From NCBI GenBank assembly GCA_045105775.1, contig JBGCDW010000216.1:1-5814 (forward strand): a stretch of DNA of 5,814 nucleotides, given 5' to 3'. Both the position numbers and the translations under genes were made by a program. Shown here in pieces: positions 1 to 5,631 of the stretch (position 1 is its first letter; every line of letters begins with the position of its first letter). The notes under the pieces are model-generated. The model saw only the letters and a list, made by a program, of their open reading frames with translations, had not been told where the DNA came from and made no database searches. Origin of the DNA: Aureispira sp045105775 (GTDB lineage Bacteria; Bacteroidota; Bacteroidia; Chitinophagales; Saprospiraceae).

Positions 1-99
1 AAGAGAGCTGTTCTGATTTTTATCTTTAACAAAGAAGCGAAAACGTGCATCCTCGGAGAGGCTGTACGTCTTTCGATGATGCAGATAAAGGAAAAAATG
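1..99 (-). pseudogene. Possible fragment of a minus-strand gene running off the left edge
   Basis: Read on the minus strand, bases 99 to 1 encode 33 open residues including TYSLSEDARFRFFVKDKN. The alternating hydrophobic and charged pattern looks like a beta-strand-rich bacteroidotal surface protein. No start codon lies in this frame before the TAG at 100-102, and the next upstream part of the frame is short (about RIKLYGSL) before another stop. If this is coding, the copy here is a broken 5' region or carries a frameshift. The resemblance is a personal impression from pattern only and could be chance, since 33 codons without a stop is not rare. Confidence 0.15.
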
Positions 100-238
100 C
101 TACAGCGAACCATACAACTTTATTCGTGATAACCGTTAATATACAAAAAAAGCCCTATGCGGTTACAAAAGAAGTGGATGCCCGGTACATAAACAGTCCT
201 GTCTGAAGGGACTACTTAAGTTTTTCTATAAAATGTAA

Positions 239-270
239 ATGGACATTCCGAGCTATCTTGGAATGTCCGT
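239..270 (-). terminator. Hairpin downstream of hsp20, probable terminator
   Basis: GGACATTCC at 241-249 pairs perfectly with GGAATGTCC at 260-268. The stem extends inward through a G-T, an A-T and a G-C pair to a four-base loop, and outward by a T-G and an A-T pair. On the minus strand the hairpin is followed by the T-rich stretch ATTTACATTTTATAG. It lies about 65 bases past the Hsp20 stop codon. The plus-strand side has no T-run, so the minus-strand direction is preferred. The T-tract is interrupted, so termination may be inefficient. Confidence 0.5.
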
Positions 271-333
271 GTTATAGTTGATCCCTTTACAGAATAGGAT
301 GAACGCATACCTTATACTGTGCTTAGGCAAAAT

Positions 334-747
334 TTAGAACGTTTGGATGTCCTCTTCATTTTTGGGAATGACAATATTCAAAACACCATCTGTATACGTA
401 ACTTCAATGTTATCTTGATCTACAATAGACTCATCTACCTTAAAGGATCGGTTAAAAGATTGATAACTGAAGGATGTCTTAGTGCGGTTATTTGCACCTT
501 TGTTTTGAGAGGCTTGTGTTGTTGCTCCTTTAACGGTTAATACATTATTGCTGAGTCCGATTTGGAAATCCTCTTTTTGCATATTGGGGGCTTCCATTTT
601 TACCAAATACTCGTTGTCATTTTCTGTAATAGTTGCAGAAGATCGAGCCTTGGGTTTATTGAAAGGTTTATTATTTGTACGGTTGAATACTGGCTTATTA
701 AAGAATTTAGAATTTTTGGGGAACAAAGAATTTTTTTCGTTTGGCAT
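334..747 (-). CDS. Small heat shock protein, Hsp20/alpha-crystallin family
   Basis: This 137-residue protein is a predicted ATP-independent holdase chaperone that binds unfolding proteins in the cytoplasm. The alpha-crystallin domain spans about residues 39-129. It opens with ITENDNEYLVKMEAP, continues through a VLTVKG strand, and ends with the family signature DGVLNIVIPK (GVL at 121-123). The 38-residue N-terminal arm is unusual for its repeated FNKP-like units (FFNKP, FNR, PFNKP) and high Asn, Lys and Phe content. The usual C-terminal I-x-I/V anchoring motif is not evident; the tail is EEDIQTF. An in-frame ATG at 778-780 would add 11 residues (MYFFSAINFLT). I prefer the ATG at 745-747 because MPNEKN is a more usual start for a soluble protein, but the leader does not decide it. 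The gene is divergent from the acetyltransferase operon. Family assignment is firm; oligomer behaviour is inference. Confidence 0.93.
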   Translation of the reverse strand: MPNEKNSLFPKNSKFFNKPVFNRTNNKPFNKPKARSSATITENDNEYLVKMEAPNMQKEDFQIGLSNNVLTVKGATTQASQNKGANNRTKTSFSYQSFNRSFKVDESIVDQDNIEVTYTDGVLNIVIPKNEEDIQTF

Positions 748-807
748 AGTCAAAAAATTAATGGCTGAAAAAAAATACAATTAAACGTCATTTTTAGTGG
801 CTCAATT

Positions 808-837
808 ATTATACCATCCAATTTTATTATGTCACAA
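808..837 (-). promoter_or_regulatory. Possible promoter for hsp20
   Basis: On the minus strand, TTGTGA (832-837) and TATAAT (808-813) are separated by 18 bases, which resembles a sigma70-type promoter pointing at hsp20. Transcription would start near base 800, about 20 bases before the upstream ATG and about 50 before the preferred one. Bacteroidota housekeeping promoters usually follow TTG and TAnnTTTG, and I see no exact TAnnTTTG here, so this is tentative. The -35-like part overlaps one of the TGTCA half-sites. Confidence 0.3.
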
Positions 838-882
838 TTGCTTTATTGTGCTGATTTTATGTCGATTGGTGACATTGTGTCA
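830..882. promoter_or_regulatory. Cluster of TGTCA/TGACA half-sites, possible operator
   Basis: The perfect inverted repeat TGACA-TTG-TGTCA occupies 870-882, and a further TGTCA lies at 830-834. CACAAT (833-838) and ATTGTG (845-850) form a second inverted repeat with a six-base spacer. A related ATGTCGATTGG occurs at 859-869. These sites sit in the short divergent region between hsp20 and the acetyltransferase and overlap the possible hsp20 promoter, which is where a shared regulator would bind. In AT-rich DNA such short repeats can arise by chance, and no regulator is identified. Confidence 0.3.
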
Positions 883-962
883 TTGCTATAATCAATACTT
901 AAGTCGTTAAAATCATAACTTCTAAGACTAAAACCACTTACACTCAAACCAAAAACAATATC

Positions 963-985
963 TTTAGAGTTGTCAAAACTCTAAG
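963..985 (+). promoter_or_regulatory. Hairpin just upstream of the acetyltransferase start codon
   Basis: TTAGAGTT (964-971) pairs perfectly with AACTCTAA (977-984) around a five-base GTCAA loop, with a possible extra T-G pair at 963/985. It ends four bases before the ATG at 989 and takes the place where a ribosome binding site would be. No Shine-Dalgarno sequence is visible, as is common in Bacteroidota. It may affect translation initiation. It is not followed by a T-run, so it is not a standard terminator. Confidence 0.4.
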
Positions 986-988
986 CAA

Positions 989-1519
989 ATGAATGATATA
1001 CCAATTATACAAACAGCTCGATTAGAGCTTCGACTCACATCACAAGAAGATGCCGCTTTTATTTTAGAATTGCTCAATACCCCCAAGTGGATTCAAAACA
1101 TAGGAGATCGCCAAGTCACGACGATTCAAGCAGCCAAAAGATATATCCAAGAACGCATGTTGCCACAAGTAGAACGACTTGGTTTTGGAAATTTTACCTT
1201 AGTAAGAATAGAAGATGGAAAAAAAGTAGGAACTTGTGGTTTATATGATCGAGAGGGATTAGAGGGAGTAGACATTGGGTTTGCTTTATTGCCTGCCTAT
1301 GAGCGCATGGGCTATGCCTTTGAAAGCGCGCAAAAACTCCTGCATTTGGCAGAGCATCAATGGAAATTATCCTTAGTGCAAGGGATTACGATAGCACCCA
1401 ATACTTCCTCCAGAAAATTACTAGAAAAATTGGGACTCCAATTTATAGAATATATACGGTTGCCCAATGATACAGAAGAACTGATGTTGTACCGCCGAGT
1501 TTTTGAATCCAATGCTTAA
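989..1519 (+). CDS. GNAT-family N-acetyltransferase, RimJ/RimL type
   Basis: This 176-residue protein is a predicted cytoplasmic acetyl-CoA-dependent N-acetyltransferase. The start reads TARLELRLTSQEDAAFI (9-25), the usual opening of the RimJ/RimL (Acetyltransf_3) group. The acetyl-CoA pyrophosphate-binding motif A is seen at about 96-115: IGFALLPAYERMGYAFESA, where ERMGYA stands for the Q/R-x-x-G-x-G/A loop. The segment at 135-150, IAPNTSSRKLLEKLGL, is the typical N-x-x-S-x-x-L-x-x-x-x-G motif. Length is normal for the family. These enzymes acetylate ribosomal protein N-termini, small amines or antibiotics; the substrate cannot be read from sequence, and rimJ or rimL should not be assigned. 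It is the first gene of a probable three-gene plus-strand operon, 27 bases before the lipoprotein gene. Confidence 0.92.
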   Translation: MNDIPIIQTARLELRLTSQEDAAFILELLNTPKWIQNIGDRQVTTIQAAKRYIQERMLPQVERLGFGNFTLVRIEDGKKVGTCGLYDREGLEGVDIGFALLPAYERMGYAFESAQKLLHLAEHQWKLSLVQGITIAPNTSSRKLLEKLGLQFIEYIRLPNDTEELMLYRRVFESNA

Positions 1520-1546
1520 CCCCATCGTACACCAATACTTGTTACT

Positions 1547-2227
1547 ATGCTTTATTATAATAAAAAAAGACCCCTAACACAGACAGCACCATGGACAACC
1601 GTTTTGCTGCTGTGCTGCCTTTTAAGCCTATTGCAGAGTTGTGCAGAAGAGAACCCTGTACTACTGTGTACAGGAGGCACAACCGATGCTAGAGATGGCC
1701 AAGTGTATTGTACGGCTATGATTGGTACACAAGAATGGTTCTTGCAAAATGTGCGATTCCAACAAGAAGGAGGATTTGAAAACCCCAACAACCCCAATAC
1801 AGACCGAGAACAATACGGCCTACTTTACACGTACGAAGCTGCCCAAAAAGCTTGTCCTACGGGCTGGCATTTGCCTACCGATGAAGAATGGAAAACATTA
1901 GAAAGAACCTTGGGAATGGGGATTGCAGAAGTGGAACAGCTCTACGAGCGAGGCAGCAATCAAGGGCAACAGCTCAAAGATGAAAACGCTTGGGAGGGGG
2001 AAACCAATACCAATGAGTATCAATTTACGGCATTGCCATCAGGCGAGTACAATCCAAGTTATGGCCCTTACTTTAAGTTAGGAACACAAGCGAGCTTTTG
2101 GACGGCTACACGCTCCGACACCAGTGGGGGTGTTTGGGTGAGGGTATTAAAAAGTGAAGAGCAAGGCATTACCAGAACCTATTACAGCGAACTTTCGGGG
2201 CACGCTTGTCGCTGTGTAGCCGATTAG
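1547..2227 (+). CDS. Lipoprotein with Fibrobacter succinogenes major paralogous (FISUMP) domain
   Basis: This 226-residue protein is a predicted outer-membrane or surface lipoprotein of unknown function. A basic N-terminus (KKR at 6-8) and a hydrophobic segment (about 18-30) lead to LLQSC, giving a lipidated Cys at 32. The residues after it, AEEN, are acidic, as in some Bacteroidota lipoprotein export signals. The FISUMP domain (TIGR02145-like) fills the rest: DARDGQVYCTAMIGTQEWFLQN (47-68), GLLYTYEAAQKACPTGWHLP and TDEEWKTLE (91-119), FTALPSGEY (160-168), SFWTATRS (183-190) and the terminal CRCVAD (221-226). Five Cys beyond the lipid Cys (41, 55, 103, 221, 223) could form disulfides. FISUMP proteins are abundant in Bacteroidota and Fibrobacter; their role is not established. 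The frame from start to stop is intact. Confidence 0.9.
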   Translation: MLYYNKKRPLTQTAPWTTVLLLCCLLSLLQSCAEENPVLLCTGGTTDARDGQVYCTAMIGTQEWFLQNVRFQQEGGFENPNNPNTDREQYGLLYTYEAAQKACPTGWHLPTDEEWKTLERTLGMGIAEVEQLYERGSNQGQQLKDENAWEGETNTNEYQFTALPSGEYNPSYGPYFKLGTQASFWTATRSDTSGGVWVRVLKSEEQGITRTYYSELSGHACRCVAD

Positions 2228-2274
2228 GAGTAGTAGCACCAAGACAGACCATTTACCGAGTAGTATCAAAACAC

Positions 2275-5010
2275 ATGATTATCAACTTTTTTAGAAACAT
2301 AGGCCGTTATCTTATCAAACCTTTTTTTGCTCGCTATTGGAAGCGTTTGGCCATATTGGTGATTGTAAGTTATACTATCGTAACCGTTGGCCACCAAAAT
2401 GCCTGGTTTAGAAGCCCTATATTGGCGGTGAATCCTTTTGAGGCGTTTTCGGAACACACTGCCTTGTTGCTCGAAACACCTTCGGGCAAACACTTACCGC
2501 CCAATCTGACCACGGCCAATTACAGCACAGCACTTTTGCAATTATCCATTTTAGACAAGTGGCAAAGAGGCGTACATTTATTAGATTCATTATTTGGTCT
2601 TGAGCAAAGGTACCAAACGTTACTGGATCAAACGGCTATTGTCAGTGGGGTACAAGTCATTAGTAATCAAGCCGCCGACTGGTTGTATGTACTAAAAATG
2701 CCCTCTAATCAATTTCAACTAGAGGCATTTATAGAAGTCATTCGCCCCAAGCACATTCAGAAAAGCACTTATAGAGGTTACAGGATATATACCTTGTCCT
2801 TGCACAATCAAGAGGAACTGACTTTTACCCAATTTAAGGGCTTGGTGTTGATGAGTAGAACCACTGTTTTGGTGGAATCGAGCATTGAGCAATTGGATGA
2901 TATTGAGGGCAGTGTGTATCGCAAAGCTGCTTTTCAGGCCGTAATGGCAAGCCCCAAGGAAAAACCTACTTGGAACATCTACTTCAATTTTAAGGCATTT
3001 CCTTCCTTGACCAATGTGGTGACTACGCCCAATCCAAGAGCTACATTGGCCTTGAGACAGGTGGGCAATTGGATGTGTTTGGATGCTCAATTTTTGCCCA
3101 AAGATTTCAATCTCAGAGGGGTGCTAATTCCCGAATTGGACAATGCCTTCTTACAAGCATTAGCGCAACAAAAAGCACCACAAAAGAGCCGAATGATAGA
3201 ATTATTTCCCAGCAATTTGGGTGCCTTATTGTATATAGGTTGGAATGATTTTGATGCTTTTTATGATAATTATAATACCGTAGAACACCCAGATTTTGAG
3301 GCATATATTCAACCTTGGTTGGGGCAGGATGCAGCGTTGTTTTATGAAGACCCCACGGATGAGCAAAATATATTTGAGAAGGACAAATTGGTGTTTTTGC
3401 ACAGCAAAGATACCAGCCTGACGTGGAAACTGCTCGATAAATACGCCCAGAAGATAGGGCCTGTAACCCGTTATGGTTACCAGAATTTTGAAATCACTCA
3501 CTTGCCCGCAGAAAATGTATTAGAGCCACTCTTTGGCAAAACAATCAACCCACTGCAAGCGCCTTATTTTACGATTGTTGGAGAATACATTGTTTTGGCC
3601 AACTCCAAAACAACCCTAGAGGGATGGATCAAAGCCTACAATACCAGAATGGTGCTTCTGGAGTTACCAGAGTATAAGGCTTTCTTGAAGCAGAGCAGTG
3701 AGCAGTCCAATATTTACCTGCTTATCAATACGCCCAACACCAATAAATTTGTACAATATTTAGGACGAAATAATTTATTGGAATACTTGCAAACAACATG
3801 GAAAGGGTTTAAGAATATTTATCCAATTGGAATTAAATTGCATGGACAAAATAACCATTTTCTAACCACACTTTCGGCCAGCTACAACCAAGTGACCGAG
3901 CAAAAAAAAGTAAAGGCAACGGCAGCTTGGCAAGCGGATCTCAACAGCAAGGCGGCTATTGCGCCACAAGCACTGCATTCACATGATGGCAATTATTATG
4001 TGCTGGTACAAGATGAACGCCACCAATTGTATTTGTTTGATAAGAATGGCGAAAACCAATGGCCTGCACACAAGAAGACCAACCGACGCATCAATTCCTC
4101 TATTTTTGAGGTCAATTATTATAACAACAATGAAATTCAATATGCCTTTAGCACCGATTCGGCCATTTATATTCTTACCAAAGAAGGGCAAACCCTAATG
4201 ACTATTCCCCTCATTCATAGAGCAGCTAGTGGGGTATTGGCCGTAGGCACTGGCAAAGAACCCCGTCTTTTTATTCCTTGTAAGAATGGGGCGATTTATG
4301 GTTATGAACAAACAGGCAAACCCTTGTCGGGTTGGCAACCCCTCAAAGGAGTGGGCCGTGTAGATGGGCCTATGCAATATATGCGCTATCAAGACAAAAG
4401 CTATTTTATAGCCTTAACCAAAGCGGGACATGCTCATGCATACAACCAAGCTGCTACGCCTTATTTTAAACATGCCCGTTTAGGCAAAGCAACGGCTTGG
4501 GGGGTGGATCCTATTATCGGAAGAATAGTGGCAGGTCAAGCCAATGGCAAAATTAAAGTCCTCAACAGTAAGGGCAAAGGCTTTAATTTGGCGGCTGTTC
4601 CCGAACTCAAAAAGAAGGTGCAATTTCTCTATGCCGATGTTATTGGAGATGCGCGCAAAGATTATATCCGAATGGATGCCAACCAGTTGGTTATTCATTA
4701 TTATGAAAAACAGACCGATGAAAAGGGGAGGAGCAAGGACAAATTGATACAAACACCCATCTACACCATTCCAGAGGCCAAGGATCGCCAAATTTTTGAA
4801 GTCACCTTGCGAGAGGTGGACAAAAAACTAATTGGCTATTGGGAACCCAGCACCAACAGTATTGGCTTGCTCAATGCCAAAGGGAAATTACAAAAAGGTT
4901 TTCCATTGGCAGGAACTTCTGCTTTTGAGGTCATCGATTTGTTTGAGGAGCAAAGCAATACACTAATAGTGGCCAATGATAGTCGGGTGTATACCTATAA
5001 GTTGAAATGA
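2275..5010 (+). CDS. Large single-pass membrane protein with periplasmic beta-propeller-like C-terminal region
   Basis: This 911-residue protein has no clear named function. A basic N-terminal stretch is followed by one membrane segment (about 24-39, LAILVIVSYTIVTVG), so most of the chain should lie in the periplasm. Residues about 50-545 form an alpha/beta region of a kind sometimes annotated DUF3352-like; that label is tentative. From about 550 to 911 the chain looks like a PQQ/FG-GAP-type propeller: units such as LYLFDKNGENQWPA (585-598), IYILTKEGQTL (631-641), IYGYEQTGKPLSGW (674-687), IKVLNSKGKGF (760-770), DVIGDARKDYI (788-798) and IGLLNAKGKLQKGFPLAG (863-880). An upstream TTG at 2206 is in frame but would overlap the lipoprotein gene by 22 bases and put 23 non-hydrophobic residues ahead; the ATG at 2275 is preferred. 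I recall similar proteins in other Bacteroidota. An envelope or quality-control role is a guess. Confidence 0.85.
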   Translation: MIINFFRNIGRYLIKPFFARYWKRLAILVIVSYTIVTVGHQNAWFRSPILAVNPFEAFSEHTALLLETPSGKHLPPNLTTANYSTALLQLSILDKWQRGVHLLDSLFGLEQRYQTLLDQTAIVSGVQVISNQAADWLYVLKMPSNQFQLEAFIEVIRPKHIQKSTYRGYRIYTLSLHNQEELTFTQFKGLVLMSRTTVLVESSIEQLDDIEGSVYRKAAFQAVMASPKEKPTWNIYFNFKAFPSLTNVVTTPNPRATLALRQVGNWMCLDAQFLPKDFNLRGVLIPELDNAFLQALAQQKAPQKSRMIELFPSNLGALLYIGWNDFDAFYDNYNTVEHPDFEAYIQPWLGQDAALFYEDPTDEQNIFEKDKLVFLHSKDTSLTWKLLDKYAQKIGPVTRYGYQNFEITHLPAENVLEPLFGKTINPLQAPYFTIVGEYIVLANSKTTLEGWIKAYNTRMVLLELPEYKAFLKQSSEQSNIYLLINTPNTNKFVQYLGRNNLLEYLQTTWKGFKNIYPIGIKLHGQNNHFLTTLSASYNQVTEQKKVKATAAWQADLNSKAAIAPQALHSHDGNYYVLVQDERHQLYLFDKNGENQWPAHKKTNRRINSSIFEVNYYNNNEIQYAFSTDSAIYILTKEGQTLMTIPLIHRAASGVLAVGTGKEPRLFIPCKNGAIYGYEQTGKPLSGWQPLKGVGRVDGPMQYMRYQDKSYFIALTKAGHAHAYNQAATPYFKHARLGKATAWGVDPIIGRIVAGQANGKIKVLNSKGKGFNLAAVPELKKKVQFLYADVIGDARKDYIRMDANQLVIHYYEKQTDEKGRSKDKLIQTPIYTIPEAKDRQIFEVTLREVDKKLIGYWEPSTNSIGLLNAKGKLQKGFPLAGTSAFEVIDLFEEQSNTLIVANDSRVYTYKLK

Positions 5011-5011
5011 C

Positions 5012-5046
5012 GGGGGGGGGTAGAAAATCTTGCGATCCTACCACCC
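5012..5046. other. G9 tract and imperfect hairpin between convergent genes
   Basis: Nine consecutive G (5012-5020) follow the stop codon of the long membrane protein gene by one base. GGGGGGTAG (5015-5023) can pair with CTACCACCC (5038-5046) with one mismatch. This lies between two convergent genes, where a terminator is expected, but neither side has a clear T-run, so the hairpin is only a weak terminator candidate. The tract is noncoding, so length changes would not alter either protein. Confidence 0.35.
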
Positions 5047-5054
5047 ACGATGCC

Positions 5055-5483
5055 TCAATAAATATAACGAATTGCATGCAAAGTAGCCGCCAATTCTGCT
5101 CTACTCAAATGCCCCTCTCTAATGCTGTAGAGCACCTCATAGCCTGAGCCTTTGTAGATTTTATTGTCCCTGATGGTGTAGAGTACTTCATAGCCCGAAC
5201 CTTTGTAGACTTTCTCATCTCTGATGGTGTACAATACCTCATAGCCCGATCCTTTATAAACTTTTTCATCGCGTACCGTGTAAAGCACCTCATAGCCCGA
5301 TCCTTTGTAAATTTTGTCATCTCTTACAGACAATACATCACTGTAACCCGATCCTTTATACAGTCTGGCATCTCTCCAAGTAAATTGTAGATCATAGCCC
5401 GATCCTTTGTAAATTTTTTGAGCAGATCCTAAACGGCAAAAAGCCAATAGGGTAATAAGGCATAAAAATTTGGAAATATTCAT
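5055..5483 (-). CDS. Small secreted protein of six tandem 17-residue repeats
   Basis: This 142-residue protein starts with a Sec signal peptide (MNISKFLCLITLLAFCRLGSA, cleavage likely before Gln22). Residues 23-124 are six back-to-back 17-residue units with consensus KIYKGSGYEVLYTIRDE, beginning at 23, 40, 57, 74, 91 and 108. KGSGY is invariant in all six. The first two units diverge most (DLQFTWRDA, SDVLSVRDD) and the last ends in REG. The tail HLSRAELAATLHAIRYIY is likely helical. Alternation of polar turns (KGSGY) with short strands (EVLYTIRD) suggests beta-hairpin petals in a closed beta-flower or propeller-like fold; a link to the beta-flower families of Pfam is a guess. No CHU_C or type A sorting domain is present, so the protein is probably periplasmic or exported by another route. 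It is convergent with the plus-strand operon. Function is unknown. Confidence 0.85.
   Translation of the reverse strand: MNISKFLCLITLLAFCRLGSAQKIYKGSGYDLQFTWRDARLYKGSGYSDVLSVRDDKIYKGSGYEVLYTVRDEKVYKGSGYEVLYTIRDEKVYKGSGYEVLYTIRDNKIYKGSGYEVLYSIREGHLSRAELAATLHAIRYIY
5112..5417 (-). repeat. Six tandem 51-base coding repeats
   Basis: This array encodes residues 23-124 of the small secreted protein as six units of exactly 51 bases. The copies share a GGATCGGGCTATGA-like core but differ at many synonymous sites: KGSGY is encoded by several different codon sets. This points to duplications that are not recent, with protein-level conservation. Because 51 is a multiple of three, other frames also appear repetitive, including an alternative minus-strand frame over 5105-5320 that I regard as a shadow. 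Confidence 0.9.
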
Positions 5484-5569
5484 GGTAGTTTATTTATTTG
5501 ATAATCTATGTTAATTTTAATTTGACGTTGTCTAATGAAAAAGATGTATAGAACAAATTTTTAAAAACG
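5484..5569 (-). promoter_or_regulatory. AT-rich leader of the small repeat protein gene
   Basis: This stretch between the terminator and the ATG at 5481-5483 must hold the promoter of the repeat protein if the terminator is efficient. It is very AT-rich, and the bases just before the start (AAATAAATAAACTACC on the minus strand) lack a Shine-Dalgarno sequence, as is usual for Bacteroidota. I find no exact TAnnTTTG element, so no promoter position is given. Confidence 0.3.
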
Positions 5570-5606
5570 CAACAGGGCTACTCCAACCATTGAAGTAGCC
5601 CTGTTG
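5570..5606 (-). terminator. Strong bidirectional-looking intrinsic terminator
   Basis: A perfect 13-base stem (5570-5582 with 5594-5606, core CAACAGGGCTACT / AGTAGCCCTGTTG) encloses an 11-base loop in which two further pairs can form after one mismatch. On the minus strand it is followed by CGTTTTTAAAAATTT, and on the plus strand by TTTTTATTG, so it has U-tracts both ways. It sits 25 bases past the stop of the CHU_C gene and most likely terminates that transcript before the small repeat gene. Confidence 0.85.
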
Positions 5607-5631
5607 TTTTTATTGTTATAAGAATGGCACA

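Larger units (their letters stand above)
1..333. other. Left-edge region without a convincing gene
   Basis: No gene can be supported here. On the plus strand, frame 1 is open from base 1 to a TGA at 127-129 (42 residues, ending in MLQRTIQLYS), which could be the tail of a gene starting outside the window, but its composition is not clearly protein-like. On the minus strand, bases 1-99 are open after a TAG at 100-102 and read KTYSLSEDARFRFFVKDKN near the edge. That looks more protein-like and could be a fragment of a gene continuing to the left. The two frames overlap, so at most one is real. The rest of the stretch is AT-rich and holds the hairpin described separately. Confidence 0.4.

Noticed and set aside
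195..225. Plus-strand terminator (AGTCC / GGACT followed by TTTTT)
   Set aside because: The stem is only about five pairs and the T-run begins seven bases after it, so it is too weak to call, and no gene ending here is established.
319..784. Plus-strand open frames opposite hsp20
   Set aside because: They are antisense to a well-recognised Hsp20 domain and show no family features of their own.
2206..2274. Extended start (TTG) for the long membrane protein
   Set aside because: It would overlap the end of the lipoprotein gene in another frame and add 23 residues with no role before a clear ATG that starts a basic stretch and a membrane segment.
2266..4791. Minus-strand and alternate-frame open frames inside the long membrane protein gene
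   Set aside because: They are short, mutually overlapping and lack recognisable domains, while the plus-strand frame is continuous for 911 codons.
5105..5320. Second repetitive minus-strand frame in the repeat gene
   Set aside because: The 51-base unit is a multiple of three, so every frame looks repetitive. Only the 5055-5483 frame has a signal peptide and covers all six units.
5112..5417. CRISPR array
   Set aside because: The repeats are directly adjacent with no spacers, all units are coding, and they vary at synonymous positions.
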